Shown: positions 26,960 to 35,400 of the stretch, one piece after another
Numbering within the stretch: position 1 is the first letter of the stretch
Layout of the letters: every line of letters begins with the position of its first letter
Assembly: GCA_029562975.1 (NCBI GenBank)
Contig: JAKQTR010000050.1
Span: 124,001 to 188,000, forward strand
Direction of reading: 5' to 3'
Source of the DNA: Acidobacteriota bacterium
GTDB lineage: Bacteria; Acidobacteriota; Vicinamibacteria; Vicinamibacterales; JAKQTR01
DNA: 64,000 nt
The notes under the pieces: generated by a model
What the model saw: the letters and a program-made list of their open reading frames with translations, nothing else
Databases searched by the model: none
What the model was told of the DNA's origin: nothing
Translations under genes and position numbers: made by a program

Positions 26960-27964
26960 TTACTTCTGCTTGAATCCCGCCGGGATCGCCACGTCTTCCG
27001 CGGTGACCGCGGTCGAGACGCTGACGAGTTCGCTCGTCGAGGTCAGCAGCGTCGAGTGGTTCTTCGCGCCGGCGGGCGCCGGTGCCTCCGCCGGGGCGTC
27101 GTCGTCCTTCTTCTTGCGCCCGAACAGCCCGCCGAGCTTGCCGGCCACTCCGCCGATACTCGGCTTCGGCTGGTCGCCTTGCGACTGCGCCTGTTCCGGC
27201 GAGGCCACCGTCTCCACCCGCATCACGGTCCGGATGGGCGTGCCGCTGAGCTTGCCGGACTCCTTCTGCATGCGCTCCATCGCCGGCTTCATCATCGGGT
27301 ACATCGCCATGGCCTGCGCGAGGTCGCGCGCCATGGTGGCGGCGTCGTTGCCCAGCAGCTTCCTCATGTAGCGGAGCTGGAACGCGGCTTCCTCTTTCAG
27401 GGCCGCGATCTCCGGGGCCATCCACAGGTCGTTCGTCATGACCAGCCCGCCGCTCTCCTCGAGCTTCCTGCCCTTCTGGCGCACGGCGATGGTCATCACG
27501 GTCTTCTGGCAGTCGTAGCCGTTGATTGTCTCGCGCTCGGCGGTCCTGTTCACGCTGAAATCCACTTCCATCTGCGCTTCGGCGTCGGGCTGCTCCGCCG
27601 GTTTCTGCGCGGCCGCCTGCTCCTTCATCTTCGCCTGCGCCTCTTCCCACTCCTTGCGGATTTCGGCAAAGGTCTTGACCTTGTAGCTCCTGTCCTTGAA
27701 GTCGATCTGGTAGACCTTCTCCTCGGCGAGGTCGACCAGTTCGCCGGACTGCCCCGTCACCGACATCATGCGGTCGCCCGAGACGGCCGTCGTGCTGACG
27801 ACGCCTTCCTTGGCCGACTTGCCCGAGAACATGCTGATGGCCCGGCCGAACATCCCCTCGAACTTCACCTGGGTCTTGTGGCTCGACTTGACATCCGCCC
27901 CGAGGCCGGCCGTGAGCGCGACGGCGAGGCACAACGTGCCCGCCGCGACAATCGATCTGCGCAT
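26960..27964 (-). CDS. secreted DUF4412-like protein
   Basis: 334 residues with a signal peptide (hydrophobic residues 5-22). Body: beta-rich segment about 25-85 (tracking something like metal or lipid binding in related families), a charged linker (about 95-130), the signature-like INGYDCQKTVMTIAV (about 150), helical Met-rich part and a Lys/Asp-rich tail. This resembles the secreted DUF4412 group, whose function is not known. The ribosome site GGAGG touches an upstream in-frame ATG at 27973 but stands nine bases from the ATG at 27964, which decides the start. TATAAT at 28063-28058 (minus) is a possible -10. Confidence 0.65.
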   Translation of the reverse strand: MRRSIVAAGTLCLAVALTAGLGADVKSSHKTQVKFEGMFGRAISMFSGKSAKEGVVSTTAVSGDRMMSVTGQSGELVDLAEEKVYQIDFKDRSYKVKTFAEIRKEWEEAQAKMKEQAAAQKPAEQPDAEAQMEVDFSVNRTAERETINGYDCQKTVMTIAVRQKGRKLEESGGLVMTNDLWMAPEIAALKEEAAFQLRYMRKLLGNDAATMARDLAQAMAMYPMMKPAMERMQKESGKLSGTPIRTVMRVETVASPEQAQSQGDQPKPSIGGVAGKLGGLFGRKKKDDDAPAEAPAPAGAKNHSTLLTSTSELVSVSTAVTAEDVAIPAGFKQK

Positions 27965-28122
27965 GTGAGTCATCCTCCTGTCCAGTCCATGACGCCGCCG
28001 TCGGCGCTGCCGCGGCGCGGGAGCGCGGACCGGCCGGTTTTCGGGACGTATCCTGCCATTATACGCCTCCTCCCGCGCCGATGGTCCGGCGCGACCGGGC
28101 GCGGCGCCGGCTGCCTCGCCGC

Positions 28123-30009
28123 TCACCAGCCGATGCCGTAGTCCTCTCCATAGTTGCTCGCCCCGCCCCACATCGTGCCGTGCTTGCGGTCGAACATGAT
28201 GGCCGTGATCGGGCCGGAAGTGAGGCGCGAGAACGTCAGCGTGTACCCCATGGCCTCGAGCTGCCTCCGCGCCTCCGGCGGCGTGGACTCCGCCACGAGC
28301 ATCCGCCCGGGCTCGGAGAGGTGCTCGTCGAAGCTGCTCCGCATCTGGAAGCTGTTGATGTTGGGCGCCTCGCAGGCCTGCTGCACGTTCATGCCGAACT
28401 CGACCATGTTCAGGAAGAACTGCAGCAGGTTCTGGTCCTGGCTGTCGCCGCCTTGCACCGAAAACGCCAGGTACGGCTGGCCGTCCTTGAGCGCGAGGCT
28501 CGGCGTCAGGGTGGATCGCGGCCGCTGGCCCGGCCGCACCACGTTGAACGGACAGTCGGCCTCGTCGAGGACGAACGCCTGCATGCGCTGGCTCAGGCCG
28601 ACCCCGGTCCTGCCGGCAACGACGGCCGGCACCCAGCCGCCGCTCGGCGTCACCGACACCACCCAGCCCTCTTCGTCGGCGGCCTGCACCGAGGTCGTGC
28701 CGGCGTAGAAGCCCTCGTCGTGGCTCCGCAGGCCCGGCTGCTGGATGTCGTGCGCCGGCGCCACCGACCTCAGGCCCTTCTTCGTCGTCCACTTCGCGAG
28801 GAGCGCCGCGAAGGGGTTCGTCTCCCCCTGGTAGGGATACGGGTCGCCGGGCTTGACGTCGGGGTCGTTCTTCGCCCAGTCGATGCCGGCGAACCTCGCC
28901 TTTGCGTACTCCTTCGACAGCAGGCCCCTGATCGGCTCGACGGGCGGGACGTACGGGTCCCCGTAGTAGAAGTCGCGATCGGCGAACGCCATGTTCATCG
29001 CCTGGTAGAGCGCGTGCATGTAGCGCGGGCTGTTGTAGCCCATCGCCTTCAGGTCGGCGTGCTCGAGGATGTTGAGCGCCTGCAGCATGGCGGGCCCCTG
29101 GACCCACGTCGTCAGCTTGTAGACCTCGATGCCCTTGTAGGTCGTCATCACGGGCTCTTCGAGATGCACTTTCCAGTTCGCCAGGTCCTCCATCGTGATG
29201 AGGCCGCCCTGCTCCTGCGTGCTGCGCACGAGCTCCTCGGCGATGTCGCCGGTGTAGAAGCGCGCGTAGGCCGCCATGATGGCGTCCTTGCGCGGCCTGC
29301 CAGCCGCGAGCGCCGCCTGCTCGGCCTCGACGAGCTTGCGCAGCGTCGCCGCCAGGTCGGGCTGCCTGAACACCTCGCCGGCCTCCGGCGCCTCGCGCCG
29401 CTCGCCGGCGTGCGGGAGGAACACCGCCTTCGAATAGGGCCATTGCGCGATCTGCTCCTTCTGGCGCTCGATCTGGGCCGCAAGGGACGCCTCCATCGGA
29501 TAGCCGTCTGCCATCTGAATGGCGGGCTCCAGAACGTCCTTCAGGCTCATCGTGCCGAACTCAGCGAGCATGACCATGATGCCGCCCGGCGTGCCGGGCG
29601 TGACGGCGGCGAGCGGCCCGTACGCCGGCGGGTACGCCATGCCCTTGGCCTTGAAGAAGCCCGGCGACGCGCCGGTCGGCGCCACGCCGAGGGCGTTGAC
29701 GCCGATGACCTTCTTCGTCTTCGGGTTGTAGATCAGGGCCTGGGTCTCGCCGCCCCAGCCGAGCGTGTCCCACATCGTGGACGCGGCGGCGATCATCGCG
29801 CACGCGGCGTCCACGGCGTTGCCCTTTTTCTGGAAGATCGCCGCCCCCGCGGTGGCCGCGAGCGGCTTGCCCGTGATGGCCATCCAGTGGCGTCCGTGCA
29901 GCGCCGGCTTCGCCGTCCGCTGTGCGAAGACGGCCGCGGCAAGCCCGGAAAGCACGAGCGCAGCTGCGGCGCAGGCCGCCACGCCGGCTCGTCCTGTCGC
30001 GAACAACAT
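28123..30009 (-). CDS. ggt: gamma-glutamyltransferase family protein (periplasmic, self-cleaving)
   Basis: 628 residues with a signal peptide. An Ntn hydrolase made as one chain that cuts itself; the new N-terminal Thr is the nucleophile. That site is visible as DEGFYAGTTSVQAAD, cleavage expected before Thr438. Other family features: GNAVDAACA near residue 63-70, GWGGETQALIY, and VTPGTPGG. It would hydrolyse or transfer gamma-glutamyl groups from glutathione or peptides in the periplasm; some homologues of this form are cephalosporin-acylase-like or of unknown substrate. AGGAGG stands five bases before the ATG. TATGAT (minus, 30070-30065) is a possible -10, opposite a plus-strand TATGAT. Confidence 0.93.
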   Translation of the reverse strand: MLFATGRAGVAACAAAALVLSGLAAAVFAQRTAKPALHGRHWMAITGKPLAATAGAAIFQKKGNAVDAACAMIAAASTMWDTLGWGGETQALIYNPKTKKVIGVNALGVAPTGASPGFFKAKGMAYPPAYGPLAAVTPGTPGGIMVMLAEFGTMSLKDVLEPAIQMADGYPMEASLAAQIERQKEQIAQWPYSKAVFLPHAGERREAPEAGEVFRQPDLAATLRKLVEAEQAALAAGRPRKDAIMAAYARFYTGDIAEELVRSTQEQGGLITMEDLANWKVHLEEPVMTTYKGIEVYKLTTWVQGPAMLQALNILEHADLKAMGYNSPRYMHALYQAMNMAFADRDFYYGDPYVPPVEPIRGLLSKEYAKARFAGIDWAKNDPDVKPGDPYPYQGETNPFAALLAKWTTKKGLRSVAPAHDIQQPGLRSHDEGFYAGTTSVQAADEEGWVVSVTPSGGWVPAVVAGRTGVGLSQRMQAFVLDEADCPFNVVRPGQRPRSTLTPSLALKDGQPYLAFSVQGGDSQDQNLLQFFLNMVEFGMNVQQACEAPNINSFQMRSSFDEHLSEPGRMLVAESTPPEARRQLEAMGYTLTFSRLTSGPITAIMFDRKHGTMWGGASNYGEDYGIGW

Positions 30010-30089
30010 GGGTGCCTCCTGCGGGGGCCGGGACACCCCGGGGGCGGCCCGGCTGAACCGGGAGATCATACGCCAGGCCGGTGCCGGGC

Positions 30090-30095
30090 TATGAT
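30090..30095 (+). promoter_or_regulatory. possible -10 box for the DUF2911 gene
   Basis: TATGAT about 72 bases before the ATG. A mirror TATGAT on the minus strand (30070-30065) would serve the divergent gamma-glutamyltransferase gene. Neither has a clear -35. Confidence 0.35.
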
Positions 30096-30166
30096 GGGAG
30101 GGTTCCCGCACAATCCGGCGCGGCTCCCGACGGGCCGCGCCCTCATGACGAAGGGGAAAGAACCCG

Positions 30167-30868
30167 ATGAGAGCACCCGTACTTGCGACCATCCTGGCCC
30201 TGGCGTGTGCCGGGTCCCTCGCTCTCGCCCAGCAGCCCGCCCCGCCGGCTCCGTCGGCCGCGCCGGCGCAGCAGGCCGTCGCCCAGACGCCGGCGCCGCC
30301 GCCGATGCCCGCCAGCCCGCGAGGATCGGCCGCCGCCCAAGTTGGCGGCAGGTGGGTGGAGGAAAAGCCGGGCGCCGCGCCGCGCTACCGCGAAGGCAAG
30401 TGGATCACCGTCGACTACGGCAGGCCCATCCTCCGCGGGCGCACGAACATCTTCGGCGCGGGCGCGGACTACGGAAAGGCCGTGAACGGAGGCGCGCCCG
30501 TCTGGCGGGCCGGCGCCAACCAGACCACGCGCCTCAAGACCGAGGTGCCCCTCGTGTTCGGCACGACCACCGTGCCCGCCGGCGAGTACAACGTGCTCGT
30601 CGACCTCAAGCCCGGGGCCTGGACGCTCATCCTCTCGACGCAGCCGTACCAGCAGAAATACGCGCCGGCGAACAAGACCGACCTGTGGGGATCGTACAAC
30701 TACGATCCGAAGTTCGACCTCGTTCGCGTGCCCATGCAGACCGTTGACATGAACCTGTCAGCCGAGCAGTTCGACATCGGCTTCCTCGACATGACGCAGG
30801 AAGGCGGCTGGCTGGGCATGTGGTGGGAGAAGACGGGCGCGAAGGTCGCGTTCGCCGTCGCCAAGTAG
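30167..30868 (+). CDS. secreted DUF2911 protein
   Basis: 233 residues: signal peptide (1-21), a Pro/Ala/Gln-rich linker to about residue 60, then the DUF2911 beta-domain. Signatures are ITVDYGRPILRGR, VWRAGANQTTRLKT, VPAGEYNVLVDLKPG and WLGMWWEKTGAKVAF. DUF2911 proteins are common in Bacteroidetes and Acidobacteria; their role is not known. GAAGGGG precedes the start. It converges with a serine hydrolase gene across a REP-like palindrome. Confidence 0.88.
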   Translation: MRAPVLATILALACAGSLALAQQPAPPAPSAAPAQQAVAQTPAPPPMPASPRGSAAAQVGGRWVEEKPGAAPRYREGKWITVDYGRPILRGRTNIFGAGADYGKAVNGGAPVWRAGANQTTRLKTEVPLVFGTTTVPAGEYNVLVDLKPGAWTLILSTQPYQQKYAPANKTDLWGSYNYDPKFDLVRVPMQTVDMNLSAEQFDIGFLDMTQEGGWLGMWWEKTGAKVAFAVAK

Positions 30869-30889
30869 CGACCGGAGCGCGGGGAGCGC

Positions 30890-30958
30890 GGGGTCAGATC
30901 TCGATTTCTGCATCTGGGACAAGTCTGGTGCCAGGTGCAGAAATCGAGATCTGACCCC
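30890..30958. repeat. long GGGGTCAGATC palindrome, repeat family A copy 2 (REP/REPIN-like)
   Basis: Left arm 30890-30912 and right arm 30936-30958 are perfect 23-bp reverse complements, starting GGGGTCAGATC. The 23-base loop carries its own small palindrome CTGG-TG-CCAG (30925-30934). Outer ends are shared with 15979-16012. It lies between the convergent DUF2911 and serine hydrolase genes. The form fits repeats spread by RAYT-type transposases; none is in the window. Confidence 0.85.
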
Positions 30959-30973
30959 CCTCGGTCCGGGTCT

Positions 30974-32326
30974 TCACCGCGGCACGGGGCCTACAATCGC
31001 CTGGTAGACCAGGTCGCGCCAGCGCTCCTGCAGGTCGAGGCCGCCGGCTGGAATGAGCTGCGCGTAGAACACGGCGACCATCTGCTCCTTCGGGTCCACA
31101 ATGAACCGCTGGAAGTACGCGCTGCCCCACCCGTAGGCGCCGGGGCTGCCGTAGCGCCCCGCCGTGCCGACGTCCTCGACGATTTCGAACCCGAAGCCGA
31201 ACCCCATCGAGCCGTTTGCATAGAGCGAGCCGACGTGATTCGAGGTCATCAGCTCGATCGTCTTCGGGCCGAGAACCCGCACGCCGTCGAGCTCGCCGCC
31301 GTTCAGCAGCATCTGCAGGAAGCGGGCGTAGTCCATCGGCGTCGAAAGCAGGCCCGCCCCGCCGCTGAAGCACGTCCGCGGCCCCTCCACGAAGTCGCCC
31401 TGGCCGACGCCGCCCTCGGGCGCGCGCTCGAGCGTGCCCGCCGGCGTCACCGAGTACACCGTGGCCAGCCGTCCGCGCTTCTCGGGCGGGAGATAGAAGC
31501 CCGAGTCCGCCATCTTCAGCGGCGCGAAGATCCGCGCCTCGAAGAACCGATCGAGCGGCATGCCCGACGCCTTCTCGACGACGGCGCCGAGAATGTCGGT
31601 GCTGTAGCCGTAGACGTACTTCTCGCCCGGCTGGGCGTCGAAGGGCAGCGATGCGAGCCGCTCCATGAGGGGAACGATCGGCTCCTTCTTGTCCGAGAGA
31701 TACCAGCCGATGATGCCCGCATCCCGATACTGCGCCTCGGCGAGGCTCCCCTGACCGTACGAGACGCCGGCCGTGTGCGTGAGCAGATCGCGGATCGTGA
31801 TCTGGCGCCTGGCCTTCACGACGCCGTAGCGGTCGGCGCCGGACGCCCCGGGCGCAGGGGTGGCCGCGACCGTAGTCTCGGCATACGCCGGCAGGAACTT
31901 CGACACCGGGTCGGTCAGCAGCAGCTTGCCCTCTTCGAGCAGGATGGCGGCGGCCACGGTGGTGACGGCCTTGGACATGGAGGCCATCCGGAGGATGACG
32001 TCCTTCCGCATCGGCCGGTTCTGTTCGGCGTCCATCTTGCCGTAGGTCTCGAAGTGCGCCAGCCTGCCGCCTCGGGCGATGAGCGTCACGACGCCGGCAA
32101 TGCGGCCCTGGTCCACGTGCTGCTGCATCACGGCCTTCAGGCGCTCGAGGCGCTCGCTCGACAGCCCGACGGCCTCGGGCGGGACCGCCGCCAGGGCGGC
32201 CTGCGGCGGCGGCGCGGGGCGAAGGCCAGGCGGCAGCCCTTGGCGCGCCGGAAGCGCCTGGGCGAACGCCTGCGGAACCAGCAGGAGCACGAACACCATC
32301 GAGAGCACGAGTCGTCTGCAGATCAT
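30974..32326 (-). CDS. exported serine hydrolase of the class C beta-lactamase/esterase family
   Basis: 450 residues with a signal peptide (hydrophobic 6-23). The beta-lactamase fold is visible from about residue 50: SMSK (Ser116, Lys119) nucleophile and base, YSTD in the YxN place (about residue 219), LLTHTAGV, and a Gly-rich late strand. The unusual YST instead of YxN is common in EstB-like esterases. It would hydrolyse esters or D-amino-acid bonds in the periplasm. TATAAT on the minus strand (32370-32365) is a possible -10, followed by a GAGGGAGGGG ribosome site. Confidence 0.88.
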   Translation of the reverse strand: MICRRLVLSMVFVLLLVPQAFAQALPARQGLPPGLRPAPPPQAALAAVPPEAVGLSSERLERLKAVMQQHVDQGRIAGVVTLIARGGRLAHFETYGKMDAEQNRPMRKDVILRMASMSKAVTTVAAAILLEEGKLLLTDPVSKFLPAYAETTVAATPAPGASGADRYGVVKARRQITIRDLLTHTAGVSYGQGSLAEAQYRDAGIIGWYLSDKKEPIVPLMERLASLPFDAQPGEKYVYGYSTDILGAVVEKASGMPLDRFFEARIFAPLKMADSGFYLPPEKRGRLATVYSVTPAGTLERAPEGGVGQGDFVEGPRTCFSGGAGLLSTPMDYARFLQMLLNGGELDGVRVLGPKTIELMTSNHVGSLYANGSMGFGFGFEIVEDVGTAGRYGSPGAYGWGSAYFQRFIVDPKEQMVAVFYAQLIPAGGLDLQERWRDLVYQAIVGPVPR

Positions 32327-32500
32327 CGGGATGCCCCTCCCTCTCGCCAGGCGATGCTTTGCGGATTATACGCGGGCCGCGCCTTGACGGTCGGCTCCGG
32401 CGGCGCCTGGTGGCGCGGAGCTTGCACGATCGTGGGGCCGGCGCCCGCGGCTCCACCGGAACGGGCGCAGCTGGTTCCTCGAACTAGAATGGGCCCCACC

Positions 32501-33433
32501 ATGAATCGGAGTCTCACGCGCACGTGGCTGGCGATCGCCACGCTGGCAGGGCTGGCCGCTGCCGCCGCATGCGGCCGCACGGATGAGTCGACTCCAGCCG
32601 GACCCACGGCAACCGGTCCGGCGGCACCGACGCCCCCGCCGATGACGTCCGGAACCCGCGCGATTCTCGTCGATCACACGACAACCGCGTTAGCGCAGAT
32701 CCCTGCCCAGTGGGTGGAGCGAGCCAGGGCGACGCTGCATATCGCCTACGGCCACACCTCGCACGGCAGCCAGTTGACCACCGGCATGACCGGCCTGGCG
32801 GCCTTCAAGGGCCCGGCCTACGCCTGGCGCGCCGGCGGCGCTGGCGGCGCGCTCGACCTGCGCGACACGCCGTTCTCGGGCGCGTCCGATCTCGGCAACC
32901 CCGACCGCGCGGCCTGGGCGGCCGCGACGAGGACCTACCTAGCCGCGCAGCCCGCAGTCAACGTGGTGATCTGGTCGTGGTGCGGCCAGGTAAGCAGCGC
33001 GACCCCCGCCGACATCGACGCCTATCTCTCGGCCATGAGCGCGCTGGAGCAGGAGTTCCCGAACGTGCGGTTCGTGTACATGACCGGCCATCTCGACGGC
33101 ACCGGCCTCGCAGGCAACCTGCACTTGCGCAACGAGCAGATCCGGCAGCACTGCCAGTCTCGGGGGAAGGTGCTGTACGATTTCGCCGACATCGAAACGT
33201 ACGATCCGGACGGCGTCTACTACGGCGACCGGATTCCCAACGACGCCTGCGACTACGACTCGAACGGGGACGGCAGGCGCGACCGCAACTGGGCCGTCGA
33301 TTGGCAGGGCCGCCACACCGTGGGCGTGGACTGGTTCCAGTGCCCCGCCGCCCACTCGCAGCCGGTCAACGCGAACATGAAGGCCTACGCCGCCTGGTGG
33401 CTGTTCGCACGGCTCGCCGGATGGGAAGGATGA
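32501..33433 (+). CDS. lipoprotein of unknown function (secreted, SGNH-like outline possible)
   Basis: 310 residues with a lipoprotein signal (hydrophobic 10-23, then AAAACG, Cys24) and a Thr/Pro-rich linker. The folded part from about residue 50 has ARATLHIAYGHTSHGSQL, VVIWSWCGQ and FVYMTGHLDG, strand-like segments ending in small or catalytic-looking residues, and a late DxNxDG-type acidic loop (DYDSNGDGRRD). It ends MKAYAAWWLFARLAG. I do not recognise a characterised family; a hydrolase is possible. Its last 57 bases recur at 40880-40936 (84% the same), on the far side of the metal module. Confidence 0.75.
   Translation: MNRSLTRTWLAIATLAGLAAAAACGRTDESTPAGPTATGPAAPTPPPMTSGTRAILVDHTTTALAQIPAQWVERARATLHIAYGHTSHGSQLTTGMTGLAAFKGPAYAWRAGGAGGALDLRDTPFSGASDLGNPDRAAWAAATRTYLAAQPAVNVVIWSWCGQVSSATPADIDAYLSAMSALEQEFPNVRFVYMTGHLDGTGLAGNLHLRNEQIRQHCQSRGKVLYDFADIETYDPDGVYYGDRIPNDACDYDSNGDGRRDRNWAVDWQGRHTVGVDWFQCPAAHSQPVNANMKAYAAWWLFARLAGWEG
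33377..33433 (+). repeat. 57-bp direct repeat, left copy (3' end of lipoprotein gene)
   Basis: From an in-frame ATG to the TGA of the lipoprotein gene; 48 of 57 bases match 40880-40936 in the same orientation. The two copies bracket the 7.4-kb metal resistance block. Confidence 0.8.
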
Positions 33434-33506
33434 GGCGTCACCGCCTGACGACAGCCCGCGCGGCGGGATCCGGCTCGGCGGCGCGCGGCACGCGACGACG
33501 TCCGGC

Positions 33507-33536
33507 TTGACAGAACGGCTCTCGGCTCCGCATAGT
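33507..33536 (+). promoter_or_regulatory. strong sigma70 promoter of the second metal-efflux operon
   Basis: Perfect TTGACA (33507-33512), an 18-base spacer and CATAGT (33531-33536). The GTG at 33544 stands seven bases after the -10 box, so the mRNA should be leaderless or nearly so. This is the same arrangement as at 4746-4775 in the first operon. Confidence 0.7.
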
Positions 33537-33543
33537 GGAAATC

Positions 33544-33897
33544 GTGGGCCGCCTCCTCAGGATTCTCGGAGTTGTAACGCTGGGCGCAGCGTCGGTGAAT
33601 GCGACGGCGGGCCTGTGTTTCTGCCCTCACGGCCCGGACGCGCCCGTCTCGCGGCCCGGTCACAGCTGCTGCCTCCCCTCGCCCGGCGATGACGCCTCGG
33701 GCGCGATTGGAGCGGACGAGTCCTGCTGCCACATCGAGGCCGCGCAGTGGGACTTGGCGCCCGTCGACGCCATCCAGATCCAGGCGTCACCGGCAACAGA
33801 AGCCGAATGGGCCGCCGACGCCGGAGGTGTCCGCCTGCATCTCCTGGACGAGCCGCCCGCCGCTCCCTCTCCTCCCACTCGCATCCTCAGGCTCTAA
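33544..33897 (+). CDS. small secreted Cys-rich protein at the head of the second efflux operon
   Basis: 117 residues, GTG start (33535, three codons earlier, is possible but lies inside the -10 box). Hydrophobic residues 4-20 form a signal or anchor. Six cysteines in three pairs follow: CFC-PH, SCC and SCCH. Then an acidic middle and a Pro-rich tail. The layout (short hydrophobic start, Cys/His patch, Pro-rich end, first gene of an RND operon) equals that of the 4443-4739 protein, though sequence identity is low. The Cys pairs suit Cu(I) or Ag(I) binding. A role as periplasmic metal buffer or sensor is inferred. Confidence 0.72.
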   Translation: MGRLLRILGVVTLGAASVNATAGLCFCPHGPDAPVSRPGHSCCLPSPGDDASGAIGADESCCHIEAAQWDLAPVDAIQIQASPATEAEWAADAGGVRLHLLDEPPAAPSPPTRILRL

Positions 33898-34010
33898 TCC
33901 AGCGTCGATGCCGGAGGTCCGTTCGGATCTCCGGAGGCGTGTTCCCGCACATCGCTGAACCGGGCGGTCCGGCGACCTGTCCCCTCGCCAGCCCGCCGTT
34001 GGAGGCGGAC

Positions 34011-35390
34011 ATGTTGACGTTCTCACGTAGGCGTGACGTCGCGGCGTGGAGCCTTGTCGCCGCACTCGTGGCCGGCGCGTCCGGACAGGTGCGGGCGCAG
34101 GGTCCGGCGCCGCCAGCCCAGCCCGACCCCGTCCTCGAGGCGCTTGTCGCCGAAGCCCTGGCGAACAATCCGGACGTGCGGACGACCGAGTCCGCCGTCG
34201 CCGCCGCGCAGGCTGCAATTCCGGGCGCGCGCGCGCTCCCCAACCCGATGCTGTCGATGACGTTCACCAACGACGGCTGGGCGCCAAGCCTCGGCACGAT
34301 GCCGATGACGACGATGGGGATCATGGTGAGCCAGGAACTGCCGTGGCCGGGCAAGCGCGGGCTCAGAGCCGACCTGGCGACGGTTCAGGTCCGGATGCTC
34401 GAACCCGCAGTTGAGCGCGCGCGTCTGGGCATCGAGGCGGGGGTGAAACGGGCGTACTACGGTCTGCTCCTGGCGCGCGAGCTCGAGGCCATCGTCACGG
34501 AGCAGCGGCGGCTATGGCAGCAGATCGAGATCGCGACCAGGGCGCGGTACGCCGCCGGGCAGGGAGCCCAGCCGGATGTGCTCCGGATCCAGGCGGAGGT
34601 GACGCGCATCGATCAGCAGGCCATCGAACAGGCCGCCGAGGCCGACGTGCGCCTCGCCGAGATCAATCGCCTTCTCGCTCGTCCTCTCGACACGCCAGTC
34701 GAGACGCCGGCGAAGCTCCGGCTCGCGCCCATCACCGAGTCGTTCGAAGAGGTCGCCGACGCCGCGCGCGGCCGGAGTCCTGAACTGCAGGCAGCGCGGC
34801 TGGCCATCGAAGCGAGCGAGGCCGCCGCGGCCCTTGCCCGACGCGAACTGAGGCCGGACCTCACCGTCCAGGGCGGGTACATGAACCGCGGAGGGCTCGA
34901 CCCGATGTGGCAGGCCGGCATCGGCGTGTCGTGGCCCATCGATACGCGCCGGCGCCGGAGCGAGATCGCGGAGGCCGAGATCGCCGCCAAGGGCGGCCGC
35001 CATCGCTCGGGATCGCTCGAGCTGCAGCTGGCCTACAGGACGCGCGAGCGCTACACCCGCGCGAAGGCCGCCGAGAGGCTCGTCGCGCTGTACGACGGCG
35101 GGATCGTCCCGCAGGACCAGATGACGGTCGAGTCCGCCCTCGCGAACTACCAGACCGGCAACGTGCCGTTCGCGTCGGTGCTCGAGGCGATCACGGCGCT
35201 CTACGCCGACCGGTGGGCGCGTGCCGGGCTGGTCGCCGAGCACGCGCGCCTCGTGGCGAGCCTCTATGAGGCCAGCGTCGATGACGCCTCGGCGATGGGG
35301 CCATCGGGTGCGCCGGCGGCGGCGCGCATACGAACGGCCGCGTCCGGCAGCGTGGCCGGCGGCATGAGCGGCGGCATGAGCGGCAGGTAG
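34011..35390 (+). CDS. TolC/CusC-family outer-membrane efflux channel (second system)
   Basis: 459 residues with a signal peptide (to about AQG, residue 31). Two OEP repeats are visible: LVAEALANNPDVRTTES (about residue 46) through the first coil, and a second from about residue 230. MSQELPWPGKRG and similar patterns are typical of copper/silver-type channels. The C-terminal tail ends in MSGGMSGR, with a short Gly/Met/Ser repeat. GGAGG stands six bases before the ATG. The adaptor begins ten bases after its stop. Confidence 0.92.
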   Translation: MLTFSRRRDVAAWSLVAALVAGASGQVRAQGPAPPAQPDPVLEALVAEALANNPDVRTTESAVAAAQAAIPGARALPNPMLSMTFTNDGWAPSLGTMPMTTMGIMVSQELPWPGKRGLRADLATVQVRMLEPAVERARLGIEAGVKRAYYGLLLARELEAIVTEQRRLWQQIEIATRARYAAGQGAQPDVLRIQAEVTRIDQQAIEQAAEADVRLAEINRLLARPLDTPVETPAKLRLAPITESFEEVADAARGRSPELQAARLAIEASEAAAALARRELRPDLTVQGGYMNRGGLDPMWQAGIGVSWPIDTRRRRSEIAEAEIAAKGGRHRSGSLELQLAYRTRERYTRAKAAERLVALYDGGIVPQDQMTVESALANYQTGNVPFASVLEAITALYADRWARAGLVAEHARLVASLYEASVDDASAMGPSGAPAAARIRTAASGSVAGGMSGGMSGR

Positions 35391-35400
35391 GGCGCAGAAC

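Noticed and set aside
28081-30747. 888-codon plus-strand frame opposite gamma-glutamyltransferase and into DUF2911
   Set aside because: Antisense artefact; the opposite strand has a complete Ntn hydrolase with signal peptide and ribosome site.
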